A stretch of 64,000 bases of DNA from Actinomycetes bacterium (GTDB taxonomy: Bacteria; Actinomycetota; Acidimicrobiia; Acidimicrobiales; Ilumatobacteraceae). The DNA is taken from the NCBI GenBank assembly GCA_027491335.1, contig JAIXWJ010000025.1:1-64000 (forward strand). The letters are read 5' to 3'. The notes beneath the pieces were generated by a model. That model did no database searches. It saw only the letters and a program-made list of their open reading frames with translations, and was not told the DNA's origin. Both the position numbers and the translations under genes were made by a program. Positions within the stretch are counted from its first letter, which is position 1. The number at the start of each line of letters is the position of its first letter. Positions 7,948 through 16,204 of the stretch are shown here, in pieces.

Positions 7948-7959
7948 TCGGAGCGATCA
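7945..7959. terminator. Compact hairpin joining two convergent stop codons
   Basis: TGATCG-GAG-CGATCA is a perfect 6-bp stem with a 3-nt loop. The TGA of the HIT gene and the TGA of the SRAP gene (read on the minus strand) form the outer ends of the palindrome. It could serve as a shared terminator. Confidence 0.45.
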
Positions 7960-8676
7960 CACGGCTTCGATGAGCGTTGGATCGTTGTTGCGAACGGAGT
8001 TCACCGCCGTGCCCACGTCACGAGGTTCCAGGATCCCCTCGTCGGCGGGCACCATCAACTCGACGAGTCGGTCGGTCGCCGTGCCGCCCGGCCCGACCGT
8101 CAGCCAGTCGCTCCAGTCGTCCTCCTCGAGGATCACCGGCATTCGGTCGTGGATGGGCGACATCGTGGAGTTGGCCGCGGTGGTGATGACGCAGCAGGAG
8201 TGCAGGACCGGAACTTCGTCACCGGCCATTGGGTCGCGCCATGACGCCCACAGTCCCGCCACGGCGAGCGGGCGCCCATCGCGCCGCGTGACGTAGACCG
8301 GTCGCTTGGGCGCTTTGGGGCCCCGGGGGTCGATGCCGACGGTTCGCCATTCGTAGAAACCGTCCATGGGAATGATGCAACGTTTCGTCGGAACGGACGA
8401 CCGGAAGGAGGGCTTCTCCAACACGGTCTCGGAACGAGCATTGATGAGACGAGCGGCTCCGGTCGCGTCCTTGGCCCAGTGCGGAACGAGCCCCCACTGG
8501 AAGCGTCCGAGTCGTCGGGTTCCCTTGCTGTCGAGGGCCACGGCCATGATCCGCGAGGTTGGTGGCACGTTGTAGTTCGGGAGGAATCCGTCGAAGAGGG
8601 TCGGTGACGGTGGCTCAGCTCCGAAGACCTCGGCGACCGCGTCGGGTGAGGTGAGCGACGTGAATCGTCCGCACAT
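7957..8676 (-). CDS. SRAP-domain DNA-protein crosslink protein (YedK/HMCES family)
   Basis: SRAP proteins cap abasic sites in single-stranded DNA through the N-terminal cysteine. That residue is Cys2 here (MCGRFTS), which fixes the start at 8676. The other active-site blocks are visible: LINARSETV (Asn), PMDGFYEW (Glu) and IHDRMPVIL (His). Length (239 residues) is normal. A TACCGT box 7 nt before the ATG suggests a leaderless transcript. Confidence 0.93.
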   Translation of the reverse strand: MCGRFTSLTSPDAVAEVFGAEPPSPTLFDGFLPNYNVPPTSRIMAVALDSKGTRRLGRFQWGLVPHWAKDATGAARLINARSETVLEKPSFRSSVPTKRCIIPMDGFYEWRTVGIDPRGPKAPKRPVYVTRRDGRPLAVAGLWASWRDPMAGDEVPVLHSCCVITTAANSTMSPIHDRMPVILEEDDWSDWLTVGPGGTATDRLVELMVPADEGILEPRDVGTAVNSVRNNDPTLIEAV

Positions 8677-8683
8677 GGGTGTC

Positions 8684-8689
8684 ACGGTA
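8684..8689 (-). promoter_or_regulatory. Putative leaderless -10 box (TACCGT) for the SRAP gene
   Basis: TACCGT on the minus strand ends 7 nt before the ATG at 8676. Confidence 0.45.
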
Positions 8690-8763
8690 ACCGCAATCGG
8701 GTGACCGCGATCCCGCTCTAGTACGGTGACGTCCGTTGTTCGAACCCACCCAGGAGGAACCTC

Positions 8764-9978
8764 ATGTCGCCCACGGCCACCGACGCCACCAACGCTCCGG
8801 TCGATCTCGGATTCGCGGCTTTCGATGCCGACAACCACTACTACGAAGCCGAGGACGCGTTCACCCGACACATTCCCCGCGACATGGCCAAGCGTTGCAT
8901 GCAGTGGGCCGAGATCGACGGCAAGAGGCGACTGTTGGTCGGGGGTCGAGTCAACCGATTCATTCCGAACCCCACGTTCGATCCGGTGTCCAAGCCCGGT
9001 GCGCTCGACGCCTATTTCCGCGGGCAAGTGGCCGGAGACGACATGCGCAAGTTGTTCGGTGAGCTCGATCCCATCAGCCCCGCCTATCGCGACCGTGACG
9101 CCCGCGTCGCGTTGATGCGCCAACAGGGGTTGGAGGGCGCGATGTTCTTCCCCACGTTGGCCGTCGGCATGGAGGAATCACTGCGTCACGATCCGGTCGC
9201 TTTGTGCGCGGCTTTTCGCGCCTTCAATCGTTGGTTGGAAGAAGATTGGGGTTTCGCGTATCAGGACATGATTTACGCCGCCCCCTACATCACCTTGACC
9301 GATCCTCAGTGGGCGGTCGAGGAAGCGGACTGGGCGATCTCCAAGGGCGTGAAGGTTGTCGTCATGCGCACGTCGCCGGCAATCGACCCCGCCGGTGGTA
9401 CCCGCTCCCCCGGCGACTCCATCTTCGACCCGTTCTGGGCCCGTCTGGCCGAGGCCAACGTCGCGGTGGCGTTCCACTCCGGTGACGCCGGTTACGGCAA
9501 GTACATCGACGATTGGGAGCCCTTCGGCGACTTCGAGGCGTTCAAGTCATCTCCCATGCGCGTCATGACGAGCGATCGCGCACCATTCGACATGTTCGCC
9601 GTTCTGGTGTGCCATGGCGTGTTCACTCGTCATCCGAAGTTGCGCACGGCATCCATCGAAGCCGGCGCCGATTGGGTGCCGAACCTGGTGAAGAAATTCA
9701 AGAAGGCCTATTCGCAGCAGCCGTTCATGTTCGCCAAGGATCCGGTGGAGCAGTTCCGCGAGCACGTGTGGGTGGCTCCGTTCTACGAGGACGACATCGA
9801 CCTGTTGGCCGAGGTTCTCGGCGACGATCGTCTGTTGTTCGGTAGCGACTTCCCGCATGCCGAAGGTCTGGCGGTTCCCACCCGATTCGTTCACGACATC
9901 GCTGGCTTCTCGCCCGAAGCCGTCCGACGGGTGATGCGCGACAACGCGCGCGAGTTCCTCGCGTTGGGCGGAGCCTGA
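8764..9978 (+). CDS. Amidohydrolase family 2 protein (PF04909-type TIM barrel)
   Basis: The 404-residue protein belongs to the metal-dependent amidohydrolase-2 group (decarboxylases and hydrolases such as ACMSD). The N-terminal metal strand FDADNHYYE, a mid-chain AFHSGDAG, an ASIEAGADW strand and the last metal aspartate in LLFGSDFPHAEG are present. It has a strong ribosome-binding site (AGGAGG) 6 nt before the ATG. It is followed after 2 nt by a second amidohydrolase whose metal residues are partly missing, so the two may form one heteromeric enzyme (inference). The substrate is unknown. Confidence 0.85.
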   Translation: MSPTATDATNAPVDLGFAAFDADNHYYEAEDAFTRHIPRDMAKRCMQWAEIDGKRRLLVGGRVNRFIPNPTFDPVSKPGALDAYFRGQVAGDDMRKLFGELDPISPAYRDRDARVALMRQQGLEGAMFFPTLAVGMEESLRHDPVALCAAFRAFNRWLEEDWGFAYQDMIYAAPYITLTDPQWAVEEADWAISKGVKVVVMRTSPAIDPAGGTRSPGDSIFDPFWARLAEANVAVAFHSGDAGYGKYIDDWEPFGDFEAFKSSPMRVMTSDRAPFDMFAVLVCHGVFTRHPKLRTASIEAGADWVPNLVKKFKKAYSQQPFMFAKDPVEQFREHVWVAPFYEDDIDLLAEVLGDDRLLFGSDFPHAEGLAVPTRFVHDIAGFSPEAVRRVMRDNAREFLALGGA

Positions 9979-9980
9979 TC

Positions 9981-10868
9981 ATGGTGATGCCGAACGTCGG
10001 CCCCGGTGGTCTGGGGATCATCGAAACCATGATGGGGTTCCCCGATCCCGACCCGCGACGTCTGTACGAGTTCTTCCGCGGAAACATCCGCGACAAGGAG
10101 AGCAAGGAGACGATGTTCCCGGTCGAGTACTTGTTCAAGCAGAACGTTCCCGGAGCGCTGACCGAGGACATCGATCCCGTGGAGGTGGCCATCAACACCA
10201 TGGATCACTTCGGCATCGATCGTTCCATGATCGGCATCGAGGGTGACCCCGGTCTGCGAGCACTGACCGAGTATCCCGAGCGATTCATTCCCTCGTGCAG
10301 TGCCGATGCCAACAACGGTGTCGATGAAGTGCGCAAGATTCGTCGTCTTCACGACGAGCACGGATTGAAGGCGGTGGGCACGTTCCCCGCCGGATGCACA
10401 CCCCAGGTGCCCATCGACCACGCTCGTTGGTATCCGATCTACTCGGTGTGCGCCGAGTTGGGTATCCCGATCTTCATCTGCGCCGGAATCCCCGGACCCC
10501 GGGTTCCGAGCATGTGTCAGCACGTGGAGTTGCTCGACATCGTGTGTTACGACTTCCCCGAACTCAAGATCGTGACTCGACACGGCTGCCAGCCCTGGAC
10601 GGAGTTGATGGTGAAGCTGATGTTGAAGTGGCCCAACCTCTACTACTCCACCAGTGCGTTCGCGCCCAAGCACTACGACCCGCGCATCATCGATTACGCG
10701 AACACCCGTGGTGCCGATCGCGTGATCTACGCGGGCTACTGGCCGATGGGGCTCACCTACGAGCGCATCATGGGTGACATGCCCCACGTTCCTTTCAAGG
10801 ATCACGTGTGGCCCAAGTTCCTGCGCGAGAACGCTTTGGCGGTGCTGGGTCTTCCCGACGTGCAATGA
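9981..10868 (+). CDS. Amidohydrolase family 2 paralogue with degenerate metal site
   Basis: The fold is the same as that of the upstream gene, judged by the barrel pattern (IDRSMIGIEGDPG, ERFIPSCSADANN, GIPIFICAGIPGPRVP, LKIVTRHGC). The N-terminal D-x-D/N-H strand is absent, and the final GSDFPH block reads YAGYWPMG, so the last metal-binding Asp is lost. At 295 residues it is shorter than its neighbour. It sits 2 nt behind that gene, and its own stop overlaps the ATG of the serine hydrolase. A non-catalytic or altered partner subunit is a reasonable reading, but the true substrate and activity are unknown. Confidence 0.8.
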   Translation: MVMPNVGPGGLGIIETMMGFPDPDPRRLYEFFRGNIRDKESKETMFPVEYLFKQNVPGALTEDIDPVEVAINTMDHFGIDRSMIGIEGDPGLRALTEYPERFIPSCSADANNGVDEVRKIRRLHDEHGLKAVGTFPAGCTPQVPIDHARWYPIYSVCAELGIPIFICAGIPGPRVPSMCQHVELLDIVCYDFPELKIVTRHGCQPWTELMVKLMLKWPNLYYSTSAFAPKHYDPRIIDYANTRGADRVIYAGYWPMGLTYERIMGDMPHVPFKDHVWPKFLRENALAVLGLPDVQ

Positions 10869-12055
10869 CGCGTGCCGTGCCGAAGACGTGGGGGTTCGTT
10901 GTCGGTGGGTTAGCGACAGTTTTGATTTCGATGTTTTTCCCGCTGGATGGAACGAGGTCGATTGCCGCCTCCGAGATCGGCGAATTCGTCGGAACATCGG
11001 GAGGCGGAAGCGCGAGTTCGGGTGCTCGGCTTTTCGCGGCGAACCTTTTCGTGGAGATCATCGCCTCCCAAGTTCTCGAAAAAGACGGGGACGCGGTCTC
11101 GGTGGGAGTTGTCGACGTGGGCGGGGTCCCGTTCGGGTCGGTGCGGCAACGCGGTTCGGCCGAACCCGCTCTGACGATCGACACGCCGTTTCGTATGGCC
11201 AGCGTCAGCAAGACGGTCACCGCCACGGTGGTCCTTGGGCTGGTCGACGACGGGTTGCTCTCGCTCGATGATCGGCCGGTCGCCGCACTTTTGGATCGTC
11301 GTGGGGTGTCGTGCGGCATCGAGGGACTTTCCGACATTCGGGTGCGCGATCTGTTGGCCCACACCTCCGGGTTCGACTCGGGAAGGGAGTGGTTCTTCGA
11401 CGAGGTGGTGGACGACACCCGGGAGCTCCTCGGCCGATTCTGCTCGAGCGGCCTGCGCACATTGCCCGGCGCCTCCTATCGCTATAGCAACCTCAACTAT
11501 CTGCTTCTGGGTTGGTTGATCGAGGACGTGACGGGCACGACGTACGCCGCAGCGGTCGATTCGTTACTCCTCGAACCGAACGATCTTGAGTCGTTTTCTT
11601 TTCGGACAGCATCGGCGCTTCAATCGGCTGAGCCGACCTATTACATCGACCCCGGATCGAATTACATGGAGTTACTGGGCGCCGCGGGCGCATGGTCATC
11701 GTCGGCAATCGATCTGGCTCGATTCGCACGGATTCTGCGGGCGAGTGAAGTGGATCGTGGTCCGTTGAGTTCCCGGATGTGGGCGGCGATGCGAACTCCG
11801 ATGAGACTCTCTTCCGGAGGCTCCTCCTGGAGTTACGGACTCGGCTTGCGCCTGTTCTCCGGTGGCAGTTGGGGTCACACGGGTTCCATCGAATCGATCA
11901 AGGCGCTCATGATCGGACTCCCCGATGGCGGTTCGGTGGCGGTGTTGGTTGATGGCGATCGGCCGGAGAGAACCGACGACTTGATCGAGATCGTGGCCGA
12001 GGCGTGGTGGATGACGCATCACGTGGGCTTCTTGATCGCGATCCCGCCCACGTGA
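10865..12055 (+). CDS. Exported serine hydrolase, beta-lactamase-related (class C fold)
   Basis: The 396-residue protein has an N-terminal membrane or signal segment (about residues 8-27) and a beta-lactamase/DD-peptidase-like domain. The nucleophile motif is SVSKT (S-x-x-K), the second is YSN and the third is HTG near the C-terminus. These proteins are usually esterases or peptidases rather than true beta-lactamases. The ATG at 10865 overlaps the amidohydrolase stop (ATGA), which is preferred to an upstream in-frame start. It ends at a double palindrome shared with the convergent thioesterase. Confidence 0.85.
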   Translation: MTRAVPKTWGFVVGGLATVLISMFFPLDGTRSIAASEIGEFVGTSGGGSASSGARLFAANLFVEIIASQVLEKDGDAVSVGVVDVGGVPFGSVRQRGSAEPALTIDTPFRMASVSKTVTATVVLGLVDDGLLSLDDRPVAALLDRRGVSCGIEGLSDIRVRDLLAHTSGFDSGREWFFDEVVDDTRELLGRFCSSGLRTLPGASYRYSNLNYLLLGWLIEDVTGTTYAAAVDSLLLEPNDLESFSFRTASALQSAEPTYYIDPGSNYMELLGAAGAWSSSAIDLARFARILRASEVDRGPLSSRMWAAMRTPMRLSSGGSSWSYGLGLRLFSGGSWGHTGSIESIKALMIGLPDGGSVAVLVDGDRPERTDDLIEIVAEAWWMTHHVGFLIAIPPT

Positions 12056-12072
12056 GTCACGCGTGAATCACG
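12051..12072. terminator. Two tandem 11-bp palindromes between convergent genes
   Basis: CGTGA-g-TCACG (12051-12061) is followed directly by CGTGA-a-TCACG (12062-12072). The TGA stop of the serine hydrolase lies in the first and the stop of the thioesterase in the second. It may be a bidirectional terminator or a protein-binding site. Confidence 0.45.
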
Positions 12073-12541
12073 GCCGTGGGGCCGAGACGCTGTAGGTCAG
12101 CGAGCCGCGGGCCAGATGCTTGCCCGACGTGCGACCATGAACGTTCGCCTCGCAGAAAACGATCGATCGACCGCGCTTCACGACGACACCCTCGGCGACG
12201 GCATCCTCCTTCACGAGTGCGGATAGATATTGCACGTGCATGTCGATCGTGCTGTAGCCGATCTCCGGTCCATAGGCCGAACCGATGGCGGGCACGACGA
12301 CGGCGTCGATGAGCGTGGCGATGGCGCCCCCATGAACGATGCCCATCGGCTGTTCGAGTTCCGGCTTGAACGGCAACACCATCCGGCAGTAGTCGAGACG
12401 GACGGCCTCCACGCGCAGACCGACGAGCTTGGGGAAATAGACCCGGTCCCATTGCCCGAAGCGCAGCCAACGTTCCGCGACATCGGCCGAAAGCTCCGCG
12501 AACTCGTCTTCCTTGTGATTCATGGGCTCGGTGTGATTCAT
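12068..12541 (-). CDS. Hotdog-fold thioesterase (PaaI/YdiI-like)
   Basis: The 157-residue single hotdog domain has the helix block PMGIVHGGAIATLIDAV typical of PaaI-type acyl-CoA thioesterases (the HGG turn and a following Asp). It ends with SLTYSV. The likely substrate is an acyl- or aryl-CoA. The N-terminus is duplicated: MNHTEP is followed by MNHKED, because an 18-bp segment carrying the start codon is repeated. The first ATG (12541) is chosen since a CACAGT box lies 6 nt upstream; the second is at 12523. Confidence 0.85.
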   Translation of the reverse strand: MNHTEPMNHKEDEFAELSADVAERWLRFGQWDRVYFPKLVGLRVEAVRLDYCRMVLPFKPELEQPMGIVHGGAIATLIDAVVVPAIGSAYGPEIGYSTIDMHVQYLSALVKEDAVAEGVVVKRGRSIVFCEANVHGRTSGKHLARGSLTYSVSAPRP

Positions 12542-12574
12542 GGGGACACTGTGTCACGCGCGCCCCCGTTGGGG

Positions 12575-12580
12575 CAGAAT
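12575..12580 (+). promoter_or_regulatory. Putative leaderless -10 box (CAGAAT) for nagA
   Basis: CAGAAT ends 6 nt before the GTG at 12587 and supports that start codon. It deviates from TANNNT at the first position. Confidence 0.35.
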
Positions 12581-12586
12581 GCGCGG

Positions 12587-13699
12587 GTGGAGCGGATTCG
12601 TCACGATCGGGTGTTGTTGCCCGAAGGGGGTCTGGGTCCGGCGACGATCACCGTGGATGATGGTCGAATCGTGGCCGTCGAGCCGGCGGACTCCGGCACA
12701 CCTCGCACGATCGGTTCGTCGACGGGCTCGATCCTGGCACCGGCCTTCGTGGATCTGCAGGTGAACGGCGTCGACGATGTCGATGTGTGGTCGAGCGCGC
12801 TCGAGAGTGACGACGAGCGCTGGGATCGGTTGGAGCAAATGCTCATCGATCGCGGAGTGGGCACGTGGTGCCCGACGCTCGTGACCGCGTCGGCCGGCAA
12901 GTACGCCCCGGCGATGGCGTATCTGGCGAGCCGAACGCGTCGCGCGGATCGCCCCGACGCTGCCGGTGTCCATCTCGAGGGGCCGTTTCTCGGGTCGTCG
13001 ACCGGAGCTCATCGAGCCGAGTTGGTGGAACCCCCGACGCGGGACTTCTTCGACGCGTTACCGAACACTCCCATCATCGTCACTATGGGTGCCGAGCACG
13101 AGAACTCTGCGAACGTGATCGGCGAGCTCGTTCGTCGCGGCGCGGTGGTCTCGATCGGTCACACGCGCCCGGAACGCCGTGGTTACGAGGATGCGGTCGC
13201 GGCGGGCGCCCGCATGGTGACGCACGTGCACAACGCGATGAGCGGCATGGCACACCGAGACCCCGGCTTGGCAACGTGGGCGTTGAACGACGATCGCGTG
13301 GTGGTTGGTCTCATCGCCGACGGAGTGCATGTTCATCCCGACATCGTGCTCCTGACGTTTCGTTCCAAGCCGGACGCGGTCGCCCTGGTCACCGATTCGG
13401 TGGCATGGCGAAGCGGTCGCGCCGGTCCGGTGCGCATGACGCTCGTCGACGGAGCCCCACGCCTGCCCGACGGCACGTTGGCGGGGAGCGCCACCACCAT
13501 GTCGGACAGCCTGCGGGTGTGTCGTTCCTCCGGAGTGCCTCTGGAGGATGCGTTGCGGGCCGCGACGTCGACGCCGGCGCGGGTGATCGGCCGAGGAGAC
13601 GTGGGATCCATCCGCGTGGGTGCCCGCGCCGATCTGGTGTCGTTGAACGACGATCTCGACGTGGTGGGTGTCTGGCTCGGCGGGGCACGACTGCGTTGA
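12587..13699 (+). CDS. nagA: N-acetylglucosamine-6-phosphate deacetylase
   Basis: This metal-dependent deacetylase converts GlcNAc-6-P to glucosamine-6-P, in amino-sugar or cell-wall recycling. The 370 residues are standard. Key blocks are PAFVDLQVNG, GVHLEGPFL with the metal Glu, SIGHTRPE, the HVHNAMSGMAHRDPG block, GLIADGVHVH and the catalytic aspartate in ALVTDSV. The GTG start at 12587 is chosen over a long upstream frame that is antisense to the thioesterase. No nagB or transporter lies beside it. Confidence 0.9.
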   Translation: MERIRHDRVLLPEGGLGPATITVDDGRIVAVEPADSGTPRTIGSSTGSILAPAFVDLQVNGVDDVDVWSSALESDDERWDRLEQMLIDRGVGTWCPTLVTASAGKYAPAMAYLASRTRRADRPDAAGVHLEGPFLGSSTGAHRAELVEPPTRDFFDALPNTPIIVTMGAEHENSANVIGELVRRGAVVSIGHTRPERRGYEDAVAAGARMVTHVHNAMSGMAHRDPGLATWALNDDRVVVGLIADGVHVHPDIVLLTFRSKPDAVALVTDSVAWRSGRAGPVRMTLVDGAPRLPDGTLAGSATTMSDSLRVCRSSGVPLEDALRAATSTPARVIGRGDVGSIRVGARADLVSLNDDLDVVGVWLGGARLR

Positions 13700-13714
13700 T
13701 TTCGCCTCGGTCGC

Positions 13715-13720
13715 TACCCT
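13715..13720 (+). promoter_or_regulatory. Putative leaderless -10 box (TACCCT) for the 13728 gene
   Basis: TACCCT ends 7 nt before the ATG at 13728. Confidence 0.45.
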
Positions 13721-13727
13721 GACCGCC

Positions 13728-14123
13728 ATGCAGATCGTGTCGGCCCTTTTCGTGGAGAACTTCGCCATGCGTCAGGCCCCCGGGCCGAGCACCCGTATCG
13801 ACATCACGGGAGCCATGTTCTCCATGGCTTCCCCCTCGCCGGTACCGGTGACGCTCGACCCGCACCTGATCGCTCTCATCCATTGCGCGCCCCATCAGAG
13901 CGGCGCCGGGGTCTTCGAGGTCGTTTTCCGTCGGGGAATGAACGAACAGGACGAGCAAATCGCGCGCAACGTGAGCCCATTCACCGTGGAGCCCGGCAAG
14001 TTCACCTATCGCCTCGTGAAGGCCGAATTGGAGTTCACCGAGTACGGCCAGATCTTCGCTCATTGCCGGGTGGATCATGGCCCCTGGCACTTGGTGCCCT
14101 TCACACTGTTGCCTCCGGCCTGA
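13728..14123 (+). CDS. Unknown 131-residue protein, predicted beta-rich
   Basis: I do not recognise this with certainty. It starts MQIVSALFVENF and alternates short hydrophobic strands (RIDITGAMFSM, LIALIHC, VFEVVFR, FTYRLVKAELEFTEYG, AHCRVD). The pattern suggests a compact beta-sandwich, loosely like small DUF6941-type proteins. There is no signal, membrane segment or catalytic motif. Its last codons and TGA are copied in a 23-bp tandem array that fills the gap to tkt. Confidence 0.7.
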   Translation: MQIVSALFVENFAMRQAPGPSTRIDITGAMFSMASPSPVPVTLDPHLIALIHCAPHQSGAGVFEVVFRRGMNEQDEQIARNVSPFTVEPGKFTYRLVKAELEFTEYGQIFAHCRVDHGPWHLVPFTLLPPA

Positions 14124-14197
14124 TCCGGCTGTTGCCTCCGGCCGGAACCGGCTTATGCCCGCTACCTGAACCGGCTTTTGTCTACGGCCCGACCCGC
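14106..14197. repeat. 23-bp tandem repeat (4 copies) starting inside the 3' end of the 13728 gene
   Basis: Units run 14106-14128, 14129-14151, 14152-14174 and 14175-14197. The first holds the final codons and TGA of the gene. Unit 2 is nearly identical to unit 1; units 3 and 4 are increasingly diverged, keeping the CCGG-CTT/CTG joint. This gradient suggests duplication outward from the gene end with decay of the older copies. Confidence 0.8.
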
Positions 14198-14225
14198 GAA
14201 GATCAGGTCGTCGGGACCCGCGGAT

Positions 14226-14231
14226 TACAGT
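14226..14231 (+). promoter_or_regulatory. Putative leaderless -10 box (TACAGT) for tkt
   Basis: TACAGT ends 6 nt before the GTG at 14238 and decides that start; no spaced Shine-Dalgarno sequence is available. Confidence 0.5.
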
Positions 14232-14237
14232 CGGAGT

Positions 14238-16199
14238 GTGCCGACTTCACTGGATCCGACCACCGATCGCGCCGCCGTCGATATTGCTCGCGGCTTGGCC
14301 ATGGATGCCCCGTTGGCGGTCAAGAGCGGGCATCAAGGCACCGCGATGTCGTTGGCGCCGTTGGCTCATGTTCTGTACAGCCGGGTCATGAAGCACGATC
14401 CGTCGGATCCTTTCTGGGCCGATCGTGATCGCTTCGTGTTGTCGGCGGGGCACGCGTCGATCCTGCAGTATTCGATGCTCTTCCTGCAGGGCTACGGATT
14501 GACGCTCGACGATCTGAAGGCGTTCCGCCAGTGGGGCTCGGCGACCCCCGGACACCCCGAAGCCGGTCACACACCCGGCGTCGAGGTCACCACCGGTCCG
14601 CTCGGACAAGGAATCGCCAACGCGGTGGGTCTGGCGATGGCCGAACGTCATGTGCGCGCGCGATTCGGATCCGACGTGTGTGATCACCACACGTGGGTGA
14701 TCGCCGGCGACGGATGTTTGATGGAGGGTGTCAGTCACGAGGCGGCATCCTTCGCCGGACACCAGAAGTTGTCCCGCCTCGTGGTGGTGTTCGACGACAA
14801 CGGCATCACCATCGATGGGGGCACGGGCCTCACGTGCAGTGACGATGTCGCCAAGCGATTCGAGTCCTACGGCTGGTCGGTGCGGTCACTCGGCGAGATC
14901 GGCGAGGACCTCGACGCGTTGGAGACGGCGCTCGTCGAAGCGCGTGACTCGGACGACGAGCGACCGAAGTTGCTGATCCTGCGCACCAAGGTCGGCGTTC
15001 CCTCTCCCGACTGGACCGGCAAGCACGAGGCGCACGGCAACCCGTTCACGGCCGAACACGTGTCGCGCACCAAGGCCGTCATGGGCATTCCCGACGAGCC
15101 GTTCTGGGCGCCGGACTCCGTGTTGGCGACCGTTCGCGCGGCCGCCCAGCGCTGTCGGGCCGAACGTGAAGCGTGGACGGCGCGCGTCGCCGGTCGTTCC
15201 GAATGGAACACTTTCGTGAAGGGACCGAGTGCCGGGTGGTCCGACGCGCTCCCGACCTTCGAACTCGGCGAGTCGATCGCCACGCGAGTGGCGATCCAGA
15301 AGGCCTTCGACGGCGTTCTGGCCGCGGTCCCCGGACTCGTCTCGGGGTCGGCCGACCTCACCGGCAACACCGGCACGAAGTTGTCGGGTCAAAGCGCCGC
15401 CTCCCCCGCCACTCCCGACGGACGTCAGGTGTACTACGGCATTCGCGAGCACGCCATGGGATCGATCATGGTGGGCATGGCCCTCCACGGTGGTTTGTTG
15501 CCGGTGGGTGGAACGTTCTTCGTGTTCTTCGACTACATGAAGCCTCCGGTACGGCTGGCGGCGTTGTCGCGTGCGAAGTGCATCTTCGTCTTCAGTCACG
15601 ATTCGGTCGGTGTCGGAGAGGACGGCCCCACTCACCAGCCCATCGAGCATCTGGCCGCGTTGCGCGCCATTCCCGATCTGCAGGTGATTCGGCCGTGCGA
15701 TGCCAACGAGACGTCGCAGGCGTTGCGCGCGGCGATCGAGCACGATGGACCGACGGCATTGGTGCTCAGTCGACAGAATCTTCCCGTCGTCTCCGATGGA
15801 AGTGCCGTGACGTTGGGCGCCGGAGTGCTGCGCGAGGGTGCGGACGTGTGCCTCGTGGCCACGGGTAGCGAGGTGGCGGTGGCGCTGGCGGCCGCCGACC
15901 GCTTGGCCGAGTCGGGTATCTCGTCGCGCGTCGTGACCATGCCATCGTGGGACCGATTCGAAGCCACGCGGCGTTCGGATCGCGCGCGCGCCGAGGCGAT
16001 TCTTCCGAGCACCATGAAGACCGTCTCCATCGAGGCCGGAGCCACGCTCGGTTGGCACAAGTACGCCGACGAGTGCGTCGGGATCGATCGCTTCGGGGCG
16101 AGTGCTCCCGGTGGTGTGGCGTTGACCAATCTGGGCATCGAAGCCGGCAACGTGGTGAGCGTCGTCGAGGAGCTTCTCGGACGCGGAGCCTCGAACTGA
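14238..16199 (+). CDS. tkt: Transketolase
   Basis: This thiamine-diphosphate enzyme of the pentose phosphate pathway moves two-carbon units between sugar phosphates. The 653 residues cover the full length: the substrate loop KSGHQGTAMSLAP, the ThDP/Mg motif from GDGCLMEG to FDDN, and the pyrimidine domain with YGIREHAMG and GEDGPTHQPIEH. The GTG start is set by homology of the following residues and by the leaderless box. Transaldolase follows after 5 nt, so the two form an operon for the non-oxidative branch. Confidence 0.97.
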   Translation: MPTSLDPTTDRAAVDIARGLAMDAPLAVKSGHQGTAMSLAPLAHVLYSRVMKHDPSDPFWADRDRFVLSAGHASILQYSMLFLQGYGLTLDDLKAFRQWGSATPGHPEAGHTPGVEVTTGPLGQGIANAVGLAMAERHVRARFGSDVCDHHTWVIAGDGCLMEGVSHEAASFAGHQKLSRLVVVFDDNGITIDGGTGLTCSDDVAKRFESYGWSVRSLGEIGEDLDALETALVEARDSDDERPKLLILRTKVGVPSPDWTGKHEAHGNPFTAEHVSRTKAVMGIPDEPFWAPDSVLATVRAAAQRCRAEREAWTARVAGRSEWNTFVKGPSAGWSDALPTFELGESIATRVAIQKAFDGVLAAVPGLVSGSADLTGNTGTKLSGQSAASPATPDGRQVYYGIREHAMGSIMVGMALHGGLLPVGGTFFVFFDYMKPPVRLAALSRAKCIFVFSHDSVGVGEDGPTHQPIEHLAALRAIPDLQVIRPCDANETSQALRAAIEHDGPTALVLSRQNLPVVSDGSAVTLGAGVLREGADVCLVATGSEVAVALAAADRLAESGISSRVVTMPSWDRFEATRRSDRARAEAILPSTMKTVSIEAGATLGWHKYADECVGIDRFGASAPGGVALTNLGIEAGNVVSVVEELLGRGASN

Positions 16200-16204
16200 G
16201 CGAC

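Noticed and set aside
12230-12586. An N-terminal extension of nagA
   Set aside because: The extra 119 codons are antisense to the thioesterase; the deacetylase homology begins at the GTG at 12587.
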